A stretch of DNA of 51,818 nt from an uncultured Erysipelotrichaceae bacterium (GTDB lineage Bacteria; Bacillota_I; Bacilli_A; Erysipelotrichales; Erysipelotrichaceae), in assembly GCA_944327135.1 (NCBI GenBank), contig CALVGQ010000065.1, positions 1 through 51,818 on the forward strand, read 5' to 3'. This document shows, piece after piece, positions 16,104-25,138 of the stretch. The notes beneath the pieces were generated by a model that was given only the letters and a program-made list of their open reading frames with translations, searched no databases and was not told the DNA's origin. The stretch's first letter is position 1, and each line of letters begins with the position of its first letter. The translations under genes and the position numbers were made by a program.

Positions 16104-17444
16104 ATGGCGAAGAAAAGCGTAGATCTAACACAGGGAGTCATCTGGAAACAGATGCTTATTTTTTCTCTTCCGATCTTGATCGGATATTTGTTTCAGAATT
16201 TGTATAACAGCGTGGATTCTTTGGTAGTAGGAAATTTTGTTGGAAAATCTGCATTGGCAGCAGTCAATGCCTGTCAGCCAATTTCTAATCTATTAGTAGG
16301 ATTTTTTACAGGAATGTCAACAGGGGCTTCGGTGGTTTTTTCCCGTTGCTTTGGATCACGCAATTATGAAAAGTTAAAGGAGTCGATCCATACGACCGTG
16401 TTGTTTGCGGTGATATTGGGGGTACTGATGGCTGCAGCTGGAATTTTGCTGACCGGCTTTCTTTTACGAGTGGTGGATTGCCCAGAGGATGTCTTTCCGG
16501 AGGCCAGCGCCTATCTTAGTGTTTATATTGCTGGTATCCTGTTTACCGCGATCTATAATGTCGGGGCGGGAATTCTTCGCGCGGTAGGAGATTCGAGAAA
16601 TCCGTTCATTGCTTTGGTCATTGCCAGTTGTGCCAACATCGTGCTGGATGTCTTGTTTGTGACGGTTGTTCGACTGGGGGTTTTAGGAGTGGCCATTGCC
16701 ACCATTTTGGCGCAGTGCTTATCGGTCATTCTGGTGTTTGGAAAGCTGTTGAAGGCAGATGAGCGCTATCGATTGGATTTTAAAGCGTTGCGGATCAACA
16801 AGACCCTGCTGATTGAAGTGATCGACTTGGGGCTGCCGGCCGGCTTGCAGACATGCATGATCTCCATTTCCAATATGTTCGTGCAGCGTTATATTAATGG
16901 CTTTGGCTCCACGGCAATGGCGGGAGTCGGCGTTGCTCAGCGGCTGGATAAATTCGCCAGCATGCCTTGTCAGTCGGTAGGACTGGCGATGACAACGTTT
17001 GTTTCACAGAATGTCGGGGCGAACCGGCATGATCGGATCGCTCAGGGCATGAAGGTATGCTTTGGGCTCTGTCTGGCTTCGGTAGCAATCATTGGCATTC
17101 CGTTGTTTTTCTGGAGCGAGCCGCTGGTCGCTTTGTTTAATCGAGATCCAGAAGTGATTCAATACGGAGTTGCGATGATGCAGACGATCATTCCTTTGTA
17201 TATAACGATGGTGGTGAATCAGGTCTTTTCCGGAGCGCTGCGAGGCTTTGGACGTTCCAAGGCGGTCATGTTTTTGTCGTTGATCGGCATGATCGGGGCC
17301 CGTCAGCTTTTCCTTTATATTTCGATGCGTCTGAATCCTGTAATTGAAAATGTATACTATGGCTATCCGCTGGCCTGGGGCATTTCCGGACTGACCCTGC
17401 TGCTGTATTATTTCTGGCTGAAGAAACATCATCAGCTGGTGTAA
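16104..17444 (+). CDS. MATE-family efflux transporter
   Basis: This 446-residue protein has about 12 predicted membrane segments in two halves, the usual size of MATE (NorM/DinF-like) cation-coupled drug or metabolite exporters. The start DLTQGVIWKQMLIFSLPILIGYLFQNLYNSVDSLVVGNFVG is the typical first helix pair of the clostridial MATE branch, and FVSQNVGANRHDRI recurs in the second half. It starts behind GGGGGA. It has its own promoter. The substrate cannot be told from sequence. Confidence 0.9.
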   Translation: MAKKSVDLTQGVIWKQMLIFSLPILIGYLFQNLYNSVDSLVVGNFVGKSALAAVNACQPISNLLVGFFTGMSTGASVVFSRCFGSRNYEKLKESIHTTVLFAVILGVLMAAAGILLTGFLLRVVDCPEDVFPEASAYLSVYIAGILFTAIYNVGAGILRAVGDSRNPFIALVIASCANIVLDVLFVTVVRLGVLGVAIATILAQCLSVILVFGKLLKADERYRLDFKALRINKTLLIEVIDLGLPAGLQTCMISISNMFVQRYINGFGSTAMAGVGVAQRLDKFASMPCQSVGLAMTTFVSQNVGANRHDRIAQGMKVCFGLCLASVAIIGIPLFFWSEPLVALFNRDPEVIQYGVAMMQTIIPLYITMVVNQVFSGALRGFGRSKAVMFLSLIGMIGARQLFLYISMRLNPVIENVYYGYPLAWGISGLTLLLYYFWLKKHHQLV

Positions 17445-17530
17445 AAAGGGGATAATCTTCTGGAAAAGGTTCTTCCGGATGAGGGCTTGATTTGGGTGTA
17501 CAATAGGCTTAACAGAACAGGAGGAATACG

Positions 17531-18394
17531 ATGAGAACAAGAATTTACAACAAATGTACCGATGCCGAAATTACCGAATATCTCAATCGCGGCGGAGATA
17601 CGCTGTTTATGAGCGTCGGTGTGACTGAACTGCATGGACAGCTTCCCGTGGACTGCGAATCGATCCTGGCAGAAGCCGCGGCAGTGAAAATGGCGGAGAA
17701 GGCGGATGGTCTGGCCGTGATCAATCTTCCCTTCTTCCATGCGGGGGCCACAGCGATTGGCCGCAGCACCGTGAATATTTCGATCAAAGCAGGCTATGAT
17801 TATCTGATGAGCCTGGTGCATGCGTTCTATAAGCTGGGATTCAAACGGATCTTCTTTCTGAGCATGCACGGACCGGCTTATCTGACGATCAATTCTGTTT
17901 GTATGGATTTTTTCCATGAAACCCATAATCCGATCTGCCATTTGGAACTGGGCCATGTGATGAACATCGCTCAGGAAAATGGCTGGTCGATGAAAGAGGA
18001 TCGGATGGAAACCTTTACCGATCTGATGTATGGCGCGTATAAGGCAATGAACCAGCTGGAGTTCATTCCGGTGATCCCAGAGTTCGATCGGGAAGCATTT
18101 TTGGCTAAACGGAAAGAGGGCAATGCCAAGCAGTGGTTCAAGAAAGATCTGCATAAATTGAATTTTAGTACCGGTGGATTTGGCTCTTTCTATGCCGAGC
18201 TGGAAGAACATGGGGGCTTAGAATATGCGACCAGTGAAGAAGAGCGCGAGCAGCGTGGAGAGAAGGGCTTAAAGATGCTGGAGGAAATGGTTGAGAAATT
18301 CGATCCGCAGCATTTTAATGAATTGCTTCAGGCTTTGGATACGGCCGTTAACGAGGAAATCGTACCGCGTTATCCACACTTGATGAAGAAATAA
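17531..18394 (+). CDS. Creatininase-family metal-dependent amidohydrolase
   Basis: This 287-residue protein matches the creatininase family, whose members hydrolyse cyclic or linear amides with a metal pair. The segment SVGVTELHGQLPVDCE holds the E-x-H-G and Asp ligands at about residues 31-41. A second metal region (SMHGPA near residue 115) replaces the usual NGHGGN, and GGFGSF...EEHGG gives the C-terminal family motif. The changed second motif points to a substrate other than creatinine. The start follows AGGAGG. A TACAAT at 17499-17504 may be its -10. It stands alone between the MATE gene and a terminator. Confidence 0.7.
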   Translation: MRTRIYNKCTDAEITEYLNRGGDTLFMSVGVTELHGQLPVDCESILAEAAAVKMAEKADGLAVINLPFFHAGATAIGRSTVNISIKAGYDYLMSLVHAFYKLGFKRIFFLSMHGPAYLTINSVCMDFFHETHNPICHLELGHVMNIAQENGWSMKEDRMETFTDLMYGAYKAMNQLEFIPVIPEFDREAFLAKRKEGNAKQWFKKDLHKLNFSTGGFGSFYAELEEHGGLEYATSEEEREQRGEKGLKMLEEMVEKFDPQHFNELLQALDTAVNEEIVPRYPHLMKK

Positions 18395-18408
18395 TTTATA
18401 GAGGATTG

Positions 18409-18454
18409 AATCCCTTTGGATCGCTTGAAGGATAGCGAGAAAAAGGGATTTTTT
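18409..18454 (+). terminator. Terminator of the creatininase-family gene
   Basis: AATCCCTTT (18409-18417) pairs with AAAGGGATT (18442-18450), with an inner TCGCT/AGCGA stem, followed by T residues. Confidence 0.8.
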
Positions 18455-18560
18455 GCTGGCAAGCGGTTAGTTTTTACGTTATCATCGCTGATTCTTTGAC
18501 CTGCAGCTTGGTCAAGTGTTTCCTTTTTATTGTCTTTGATTTCCATCCTGATTGTCCAAT

Positions 18561-18584
18561 AAAAAAGCAGATCTTCTGCTTTTT
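18561..18584 (-). terminator. Terminator (works in both directions) after the small membrane protein genes
   Basis: AAAAAGCAGA and TCTGCTTTTT form a ten-pair stem with a TCT loop. Runs of T follow on both strands. It lies downstream of the 141-residue minus-strand gene. The gap 18455-18560 shows no gene. Confidence 0.8.
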
Positions 18585-18601
18585 CTTTTCTAAATTTTCA
18601 A

Positions 18602-19027
18602 TCAGGTATCCATTTTTTCCTGAACGATCCGGCTGGCAAATTCTCCCAGAACTGGAACACGCCAGGATTGCCACATCAGCGCTTTATAGACGGCATAAAC
18701 TAAAAGTCCGAATAAAATAAGGGTAATCAGATTGCTGGCATAATAAGCCACGATCAGCAATGCTTCTGAGATCATGCAAAGCATGATCAGCAAATACATG
18801 ACGGCAGTAGAAAATAACGACATCAGAATATACTGCAGGGCATGAAAACGAACCAGCTTGCTTTTACGCTCGAAAAAATAAACAAGGATAGGAATCAAAA
18901 AAGTAAACGGGGCAATCGTTTCACTCAGCATTCCAAGAATGCCGGGAATGAGATAGACCATTCCAGCAACCAGATTGGCATTCAAGCCAAAGCTGGATTT
19001 GTGATGTTCATAAAGTTTCAGTTTCAT
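18602..19027 (-). CDS. Small Tic20/DUF4870-like membrane protein
   Basis: This 141-residue protein has about three to four membrane segments. It is paralogous to the next minus-strand gene upstream: both share E-H/P-H-K/R-SS, NL...YLIP, a LV-FHA-Q segment and a C-terminal P-x-GE. The LVRFHALQ segment between membrane helices is the hallmark of Tic20-like/DUF4870 proteins, whose function in bacteria is unknown. The ATG at 19027 follows AAAGGAG; the longer frame to 19093 lies in the gap after the upstream gene. It is probably cotranscribed with its paralogue. Confidence 0.65.
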   Translation of the reverse strand: MKLKLYEHHKSSFGLNANLVAGMVYLIPGILGMLSETIAPFTFLIPILVYFFERKSKLVRFHALQYILMSLFSTAVMYLLIMLCMISEALLIVAYYASNLITLILFGLLVYAVYKALMWQSWRVPVLGEFASRIVQEKMDT

Positions 19028-19058
19028 AAAAACTCCTTTTGATTTGTTCAGAAAAGAA

Positions 19059-19511
19059 TCATTCTTTGACAAACATGCCGGCAATTTCGCCAAAAATCGG
19101 AAGCCGGTAAGAAATCCAATGGTAGGCCTTGATCATGGCGACGATTTCCATCACAAGCACGATGCCGCATAAAAGCAGCGTCACGATTCCGGTGATTCCA
19201 ACTGTTCCAAAGAACGCCAGCACATTGAAACCAATGAGCAGGCTGGCCCCTGCTGAAACAGCAGCAATAAGCCAGAGCACAAAAGAGACCACCGAGACGG
19301 TCAATTGGATGATCAGACACTGGGCGGCATGAAATTTGACCAGCGGACTGTTTTTTTCAATCAGATAAGCGATCAGCGGAATGAGCCAGACAAGAATCCG
19401 AAAGGACTGAATGAAAAAACTAATCAGTGGAATCAGGTAAAGAAGGACACAAAGAAGATTGGCATCCAGATCCAAAATAGAGGATCGATGCGGTTCATAA
19501 ATTCGGTTCAT
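19059..19511 (-). CDS. Small Tic20/DUF4870-like membrane protein, first of a tandem pair
   Basis: This 150-residue protein has about four hydrophobic segments and the PLVKFHAAQ motif of Tic20/DUF4870-like membrane proteins. It is a paralogue of the gene that follows it 31 bases downstream on the minus strand. The start at 19511 follows GAGGG, and a good promoter lies 26 bases before it. Function is unknown. The C-terminal RLPIFGEIAGMFVKE is shared with its paralogue. Confidence 0.65.
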   Translation of the reverse strand: MNRIYEPHRSSILDLDANLLCVLLYLIPLISFFIQSFRILVWLIPLIAYLIEKNSPLVKFHAAQCLIIQLTVSVVSFVLWLIAAVSAGASLLIGFNVLAFFGTVGITGIVTLLLCGIVLVMEIVAMIKAYHWISYRLPIFGEIAGMFVKE

Positions 19512-19536
19512 TATTTTCCCTCACTTCATCGTTCTG

Positions 19537-19565
19537 ATTATATCACGGTGGGATAAGAAAGCCAA
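19537..19565 (-). promoter_or_regulatory. Promoter of the tandem small membrane protein genes
   Basis: On the minus strand TTGGCT (19565-19560), 17 bases and TATAAT (19542-19537) form a good promoter, with TGA just before the -10 (extended type). Confidence 0.7.
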
Positions 19566-19590
19566 TGATTCTTCCTCTGGTGATGGTGGA

Positions 19591-19617
19591 AATAAAAACC
19601 GCTTCCTAGGAAGCGGT
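19591..19617 (-). terminator. Terminator of the Ugp-like importer operon
   Basis: The perfect palindrome ACCGCTTCCTAGGAAGCGGT at 19598-19617 is followed on the minus strand by TTTTTATTT. It lies eight bases after the end of the last operon gene. Confidence 0.85.
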
Positions 19618-19625
19618 ACAGTGGC

Positions 19626-20462
19626 TTATCCCTTGATTCCGCCGCGGGCCACGCCGTTGACGATCTGTTTTCTGGCAAACAGGAACAGGATGATCATCGG
19701 AATGATGATGATCGTGGAGGCGGCCATCATCAGCTCAGTTTTGGCGCCGCCCTCGGAAACGAAAGCATACAGGCCAAACGGCAGCGTTCTAAGCTCACGA
19801 TTGACAACGGCCAGCATCGGCCACAGGAAGCTGTTCCAGCAGGAAATCGCATTCAGCAGGATAATCGTAACTAAGGAAGGACGGGCGATCGGAACCATGA
19901 CCCGCCATAAATATTTCCAGTTCGAGCAGCCATCGACGCGAGCCGCTTGGTATAAGCTGTCAGGAATACTATCAAAGAAGCCTTTGAGAATATACATGTA
20001 GAAAATACTGGAAGTAAATGGAATGATCAGCGCCAAAGTCGTATTATAAACGCCCAGATCGATGACGGTTCGATAGTTGGTGATGACGATCATTTCAAAG
20101 GGAACCATCATCAGTCCCAGCAGCAGTCCAAAGAGGATATGTTTTCCCGGGAAATTCAGCTTTGAGAAGGCAAACGATCCCAGAATGGTAGTGAGGGTAC
20201 ACAGTGTCACACAGCTGACCATTGCGATGACGGAGTTGATAAAGTAAATACCAAACGGCGCCATCCGCATCGCTTCCTTGAAATTGTCCAGACTGAAGGA
20301 AGCCGGCCACCAACGCGGTGGGAACATCTGAATTTCCAGCGTTGTTTTAAATGCCCCGGTAATCATCCAGTAAAATGGGAAAATCATGATGATTCCACCG
20401 AGAATCAAAAACAGATAAACCATCAGTTTTCCAAAACTGAAATGGTGAATGGCTTTTTTCAT
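19626..20462 (-). CDS. CUT1-type ABC transporter permease (MalG/UgpE family)
   Basis: This 278-residue membrane protein has six spans and the EAA loop YQAARVDGCSNWKYLWRVMVPIARP at about residues 185-210, as in the MalG/UgpE family. It is the last gene of a minus-strand operon in the order binding protein, phosphodiesterase, ATPase, permease, permease. It follows the first permease by 11 bases with an AGGAGGG site. The substrate is a sugar, polyol phosphate or glycerophosphodiester; see the phosphodiesterase entry. Confidence 0.92.
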   Translation of the reverse strand: MKKAIHHFSFGKLMVYLFLILGGIIMIFPFYWMITGAFKTTLEIQMFPPRWWPASFSLDNFKEAMRMAPFGIYFINSVIAMVSCVTLCTLTTILGSFAFSKLNFPGKHILFGLLLGLMMVPFEMIVITNYRTVIDLGVYNTTLALIIPFTSSIFYMYILKGFFDSIPDSLYQAARVDGCSNWKYLWRVMVPIARPSLVTIILLNAISCWNSFLWPMLAVVNRELRTLPFGLYAFVSEGGAKTELMMAASTIIIIPMIILFLFARKQIVNGVARGGIKG

Positions 20463-20473
20463 GTTGATCCCTC

Positions 20474-21391
20474 CTAATCCTTGGTTTTCTTTTCGATCCA
20501 GCGCTGGATCATCGTAAAGACGAAGATCACCAAAAACAAGACCACTGCGGCCGCCGCCGCATAACCGTATTTGCTAGGCATCTTCACCCGGAACTGATAA
20601 TAGATGTAATAAACCACGGTAAACAGGTTGTTGGAAACACCTGGTCCGTTGAACAGCGGGAACAGTTCATTGAAAACCTTGAAGGTGCTGATCGTATTGA
20701 TGATCAAGACCAGAAAGATCGTCGGCATCAAAAGCGGGATCGTGATCCTAAAAAAGCTTTTGATCGGACCGGCTCCGTCCACTTTTGCCGCGGTGTAATA
20801 CATGGGGTCGATGTTTTGAAGGCCCGACAGCAGCAGAATGATGGTAAAGGGCAGGATTGCCCAAATTCCATAAATACAAAGAGCCGGGAAATTGTAGGTG
20901 GTCACCTGGAGCCAGTTCAGGCTTTCAAAACCGAAGCAGTTCAAAAGATAATTGATTACTCCGGAGCGATAATTGAACATGAATTTCCAAGCCAGGCCGA
21001 CCGCGATGGTTGAGGTAACCATTGGCAAAAAATAGGCTGTTTGAAAGAGTCCGCTGAATTTGATCTTTTGATTCAGCAGGGTTGCGATCACTACAGACAG
21101 ACAGGTAGAGATCGGAATAACAATAAAGACATAGAAGAACGTATTTTTAAATGCCTGGATAAAATACGGGTCTTTTAAGATATATTGATAGTTGCCCAAT
21201 CCCCAGCCGCTGAATTCTTTGGTGATGTAATTGAAGTTTTCTTTGAAAGACATCAGAAAAACATTGATGATCGGATAAAGAGTAAAGACCAAGATCCCTA
21301 ATGCAAAAGGGGCCAAATAAAGAAACGGTTCTGCCTTGATGCGCATGACAGTAAGGGAAAAAGCGGATTTTTTTCTTTCCTGGGTACTCAT
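20474..21391 (-). CDS. CUT1-type ABC transporter permease (MalF/UgpA family)
   Basis: This 305-residue membrane protein has the family features: an N-terminal span (LYLAPFALGILVFTLYPI), the phrase NTFFYV, and the EAA loop YYTAAKVDGAGPIKSFFRITIPLLMPTI. It overlaps the ATPase gene by four bases (ATGA), with AGGAG upstream. It forms the membrane channel together with the second permease. Confidence 0.92.
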   Translation of the reverse strand: MSTQERKKSAFSLTVMRIKAEPFLYLAPFALGILVFTLYPIINVFLMSFKENFNYITKEFSGWGLGNYQYILKDPYFIQAFKNTFFYVFIVIPISTCLSVVIATLLNQKIKFSGLFQTAYFLPMVTSTIAVGLAWKFMFNYRSGVINYLLNCFGFESLNWLQVTTYNFPALCIYGIWAILPFTIILLLSGLQNIDPMYYTAAKVDGAGPIKSFFRITIPLLMPTIFLVLIINTISTFKVFNELFPLFNGPGVSNNLFTVVYYIYYQFRVKMPSKYGYAAAAAVVLFLVIFVFTMIQRWIEKKTKD

Positions 21392-22446
21392 GCTAAACGC
21401 TCTCCTGTTTCATCATCAAAAAGGAAGACGCCGCGTTTTTTCAAGCCAATGTTGACCTTCTGCCCCTTGGTAAACTCTTTTTCAGCCGGGATATAGGCGC
21501 GAACCTTATAATCTCCCAGCAGTACATAGGCAAGCACTTCTTTTCCCATGACATAGGTTTCTTCAATGATGCCTTTCGCGTTCTTTTCATTTTCATCCAC
21601 AGTAATGGCTTCTGCGCGCATGGAAAGGGTTACTTTCTGCCCTTCTTTGCAGATAGCCGCTTTATCTAAGGTAACACAACATCCGCCATCAAGAACAAGT
21701 TGTCCGTTTTGGATCACCCCGTGAGTCTTGTTGATTGGCGGGTTGCCAAGGAAGTCAGCAACGAAACAGTTGACCGGCTCGTCGTAGAGCTGTTGCGGCT
21801 GGGCCACCTGCTGCAAAAAGCCATCCTTCATTAAAACGATATGGTCGGAAATGCTCATGGCTTCTTCCTGATCGTGAGTGACAAAGATCGTGGTGACTTT
21901 GGTCTCTGTTTGGATCCGGCGAATTTCTTCTCGCATTTCGATGCGCAGCCGTGCATCCAGGTTGGACAGCGGTTCATCCAGCAGCAGCACCCGTGGATTT
22001 TTGATCAAGGCCCTAGCAATCGCGACTCGCTGCTGCTGACCTCCGGAAAGCTGTTTGGGTTTGCGATCCAGCAGCATATCCACATGGACCAGTTTGGCCA
22101 TCTCTTTGGCTTTGGCCTCCCGTTCTGCCCGTTTTACTTTTTTGATTTCCAGTGGGAAAGCGATGTTTTCCAAAACGGTCATGTGCGGATAAAGGGCATA
22201 GTTCTGAAAGACCAGTCCAATTCCGCGCTTTTCCGGGCTCAGATCCGTGACATCTTCTTCGTCGAAAAAAATCTTGCCTTCCGTGACAGGAAGAATTCCG
22301 GAAATCATGTTCAGCATCGTGCTTTTTCCACAGCCCGAAGGTCCTAAAAGGGCAATTAGTTCACCGGATTGGATTTCCGCGGAAAAATCATTGACCGCAG
22401 TTGTTGCGCCAAAGCGTTTTGTCAAATGTTGGATCGTAATTTTCAT
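21388..22446 (-). CDS. CUT1-type ABC transporter ATPase (MalK/UgpC/MsmK family)
   Basis: This 352-residue ATPase has Walker A GPSGCGKST, signature LSGGQQQR and Walker B LLLDEPLSNLDARLR. The C-terminal ~110 residues form the TOBE-type regulatory domain found in MalK and UgpC. It sits between the phosphodiesterase (17 bases upstream) and the first permease (four-base overlap). Having its own ATPase suggests a dedicated transporter. Confidence 0.93.
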   Translation of the reverse strand: MKITIQHLTKRFGATTAVNDFSAEIQSGELIALLGPSGCGKSTMLNMISGILPVTEGKIFFDEEDVTDLSPEKRGIGLVFQNYALYPHMTVLENIAFPLEIKKVKRAEREAKAKEMAKLVHVDMLLDRKPKQLSGGQQQRVAIARALIKNPRVLLLDEPLSNLDARLRIEMREEIRRIQTETKVTTIFVTHDQEEAMSISDHIVLMKDGFLQQVAQPQQLYDEPVNCFVADFLGNPPINKTHGVIQNGQLVLDGGCCVTLDKAAICKEGQKVTLSMRAEAITVDENEKNAKGIIEETYVMGKEVLAYVLLGDYKVRAYIPAEKEFTKGQKVNIGLKKRGVFLFDDETGERLA

Positions 22447-22462
22447 AGGAACCTTTCCCCCC

Positions 22463-23758
22463 TTATTGTTTGATCATTTCCACCCAAGGACTGCCTTCGG
22501 TATCGTTCATTTCCATCCCCAGCATAGCAGCCATGGTTGAGGCTTCATTCAGCATGGAGCTGCGTTCAATCACGACTCCCTGCTGAATATTTTTTCCGGC
22601 TGCAACAAACACGGTAGTTTCATCGCGGAATGGCAGATAGCCATGGGACGCTTTGCTGTGATGCCAGCCAGGTTTGAGGTATTCCTCAAACAGATCCTTT
22701 CCAGCGAGCGTGCTGTCAAAGCTCATTGGCAGCTTGCCTTCGATGACAAAATCAATGGCATCACTGACAAGGCCAAATTGTTGTTGCGCTTGTTCTTTGG
22801 TAAACACATATCCCAGATTATATTGCGGATCGGCTTGAATTCGTTTTAAGAAATCGGCCATTTGTTGTCTTAGCTGATGATCGTTGGGATCTTTGAGCTG
22901 GATCCATCCCGACATCGATGCAGAATGGCAGTATGCTTTCCAGTCAAGAAGCCGGTTGTTTTCGTCCGTGGTGATCCAGCCATTTTCTTTTAACAACAAG
23001 TTGAAATTGATATGACGCTCAATATCCTGCTGGCCATGATCGCCTAAGATGACAAAATTGGTCTCTTCAAAATCACCAAAGCGACGGATGGCTTCCAGCA
23101 GCCGTCCAAATTCCTCATTGTGTTTAGCCAGCTGTTTTTTAACCAGCTCATGATGGACTCCCTCACAATGCTTGACGGTATCCAGATCGCACATTTTGAC
23201 CAGCATGATGTCCGGCTGACCATAGTCTTCTAAGATATCCAGCGCCAGCGACATGGTGAAGCGGTCCAGATTGCGGTCCTCTCCTTGCAAAAGATGCTGA
23301 TATTTCCAGAAATAGCGGTCCAGAATTTCCTGTGTTGAATAATTGACATAGAACTGACCTGGGTCATCGCCTTGATAGCTGATTGGAACGATCATCGGCA
23401 TGTTGTAGTCGATATCGGCTCCGCCGGATACCGGCCAGGTCAAAGAGCAGGTTTTTTTGCCGTATTCATGCGCTACATCCATCAGCGTTCGGCATTGGAT
23501 CTGAGAACGCAGGGAATACCAGGGCGCATGATCATCTTCCACGTCAACAATTTCATTGTGCGGGATGCCGTGTCCCTGAACCGTTCTTCCGGTAAGGATC
23601 GTGCAGTGACACGGATAAGTCAGCGTTGGATAGATTGGTTCTACATGCTTGACAAAGGATCCTTTTTCAAAAAGAAATTTGAAATTAGAAAGACTCTTCA
23701 TCGTATCAATATCGGATGTACAGAGGGCATCTAAGCAGAATACCAGTAGTTTGCTCAT
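22463..23758 (-). CDS. Type I phosphodiesterase / nucleotide pyrophosphatase family enzyme
   Basis: This 431-residue protein belongs to the alkaline-phosphatase-fold NPP family. The metal Asp10 lies in VFCLDALC. The nucleophile Thr47 lies in PTLTYPCHCT. The later metal ligands are in LGDHGQQD and in HSKASHGY near residue 390. No signal peptide is seen, so it acts in the cytoplasm, presumably on what the surrounding importer brings in. Enzymes of this family split phosphodiesters such as glycerophosphodiesters or nucleotides. Being inside the importer operon, it suggests that the imported solute is a phosphodiester. The start follows AAAGGAG. Confidence 0.85.
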   Translation of the reverse strand: MSKLLVFCLDALCTSDIDTMKSLSNFKFLFEKGSFVKHVEPIYPTLTYPCHCTILTGRTVQGHGIPHNEIVDVEDDHAPWYSLRSQIQCRTLMDVAHEYGKKTCSLTWPVSGGADIDYNMPMIVPISYQGDDPGQFYVNYSTQEILDRYFWKYQHLLQGEDRNLDRFTMSLALDILEDYGQPDIMLVKMCDLDTVKHCEGVHHELVKKQLAKHNEEFGRLLEAIRRFGDFEETNFVILGDHGQQDIERHINFNLLLKENGWITTDENNRLLDWKAYCHSASMSGWIQLKDPNDHQLRQQMADFLKRIQADPQYNLGYVFTKEQAQQQFGLVSDAIDFVIEGKLPMSFDSTLAGKDLFEEYLKPGWHHSKASHGYLPFRDETTVFVAAGKNIQQGVVIERSSMLNEASTMAAMLGMEMNDTEGSPWVEMIKQ

Positions 23759-23790
23759 AGTTTTTCTCCTTTAGTCGTATTGTGGATTGC

Positions 23791-23830
23791 TAAAAAAAGA
23801 AGAGCTGAAGAAATTTCTTCCTTCAGCTCT
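23791..23830 (-). terminator. Partial terminator between binding protein and phosphodiesterase genes
   Basis: AGAGCTGAAG and CTTCAGCTCT form a perfect ten-pair stem with a ten-base loop. On the minus strand TTCTTTTTTT follows. It lies inside the operon, so it probably lets the binding protein be made in excess. Confidence 0.65.
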
Positions 23831-23845
23831 GCATCCACGGATAGA

Positions 23846-25123
23846 TTATTCGTTCATTGCGGCGATGGAAGCAGTAGCGGCGTCTTCCAGGGCCTTCTTG
23901 GCATCGAAGGATGGATCAGCGCAGCCGGTCATCATTTTCTTCAATTCATCACGCATCTGAGCGGAACCATCGAAGGTTGGAGTAACGATACCGTCATCCA
24001 TCTGTTCGCCCAAAGCGGTCAAAGCCAGATCCTTAGCGATAAATTCCTGATAGCTGGCTTCTTCCTGAACTGCGTAATATGGCGAATAGGCATTCATTTC
24101 CTCAACCCAGCGGCCATTTTGTTCGATGAAGTAAGCAACAAAGTCCGCTACAGCCTGATTCTGAGCTTCAGAATTGTTAGCGCTCTTGAAGCCAATTGCA
24201 GAACGGTTCCAAACCACGACTTCCTTGCTGTTTTCATCAATAACCGGAATTCGGGCAACAGCCAGTTCACATTCGATGCCGGAAAGATCCGTATAAGGAA
24301 TTCCAGCAGAAGAACCGATGTAAGCGGCAACCGCACCGGCATTCAAGTCCGAAGAGTTGTAATCACCGGTAGTCGGTGCTAACTGGAAGTATCCTTCCTG
24401 AACTCCTTCAGCCCACCATTCAACCCATTCCAGTGTCTTTTCATCATTCCACAGAACGGTCTTGTTTTCCAGATCAACATACTGTCCATCGTGAGACTGC
24501 AGGATCATGATCTGAGCAAAGTCATTCAGAGAATCGATTGCCAGACCAACCACTCCTTCGTTTTCATAAATGGTTTTGGAAGCATTTTTAACGTCATCCC
24601 AGGTTACTGGAGCTCCCAGATCATATTTATCGTACAGTGTCTTGTTATAGAAGAAGACCGGACCTGTCGTCTGAACAGCAACGGCATACAGCTTTCCATC
24701 ATCAAAGGCAGTGCCTTCTTCAACGATTCCTTTGGAGGTCAGTGTCGTAAAATCAAAATCAAAGTAATCATCGAATGGGATCAGCATGTCATAGCCATCA
24801 AAGTTCTTGGCAAAAGAAGCATAGTTGAAAACCAGGTTTGGACCGACTCCATTGGAAACAGCATCAGAAACCGTCGATTCAAAGGTAGTATAGTCATAGC
24901 CACCGATGACGTCGATCGTTACATTTTCATTGGCTGCTTCAAATTCGTCAACCAAGGTATTCAGGAGCTCTTCCTGACCGGCTGTGAAGGTATGCCAGAT
25001 TGTAAATGAGGTCTTTTCTGAACCTGTGCCGCCGTCATCGGCTGCAGGTTCGTTGTTGCCAGAGCATCCGGCGATACTTCCGGCAAGGACCAAGGCGAGA
25101 AGAATTTTTGCAAGTTTTTTCAT
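23846..25123 (-). CDS. Extracellular solute-binding lipoprotein (CUT1/UgpB family)
   Basis: This 425-residue lipoprotein captures the solute for the importer. The signal MKKLAKILLALVLAGSIAGC ends in a lipobox, so Cys20 should be lipidated. The mature part starts FTIWHTFTAGQEELLNTLVDEFEA, the usual family-1 binding-protein opening. I chose the ATG at 25123 because it gives a perfect lipoprotein signal and has AGGAAAG upstream; a longer frame to 25237 would spoil it. The operon begins here, and the promoter region (25139-25307) has several candidate regulatory sites. Confidence 0.92.
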   Translation of the reverse strand: MKKLAKILLALVLAGSIAGCSGNNEPAADDGGTGSEKTSFTIWHTFTAGQEELLNTLVDEFEAANENVTIDVIGGYDYTTFESTVSDAVSNGVGPNLVFNYASFAKNFDGYDMLIPFDDYFDFDFTTLTSKGIVEEGTAFDDGKLYAVAVQTTGPVFFYNKTLYDKYDLGAPVTWDDVKNASKTIYENEGVVGLAIDSLNDFAQIMILQSHDGQYVDLENKTVLWNDEKTLEWVEWWAEGVQEGYFQLAPTTGDYNSSDLNAGAVAAYIGSSAGIPYTDLSGIECELAVARIPVIDENSKEVVVWNRSAIGFKSANNSEAQNQAVADFVAYFIEQNGRWVEEMNAYSPYYAVQEEASYQEFIAKDLALTALGEQMDDGIVTPTFDGSAQMRDELKKMMTGCADPSFDAKKALEDAATASIAAMNE

Positions 25124-25138
25124 TTTCTTTCCTTTCCC

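Noticed and set aside
17432-18211. A 259-codon minus-strand frame opposite the creatininase-family gene.
   Set aside because: Shadow frame; it spans the intergenic promoter region and has no ribosome site or recognisable domain.
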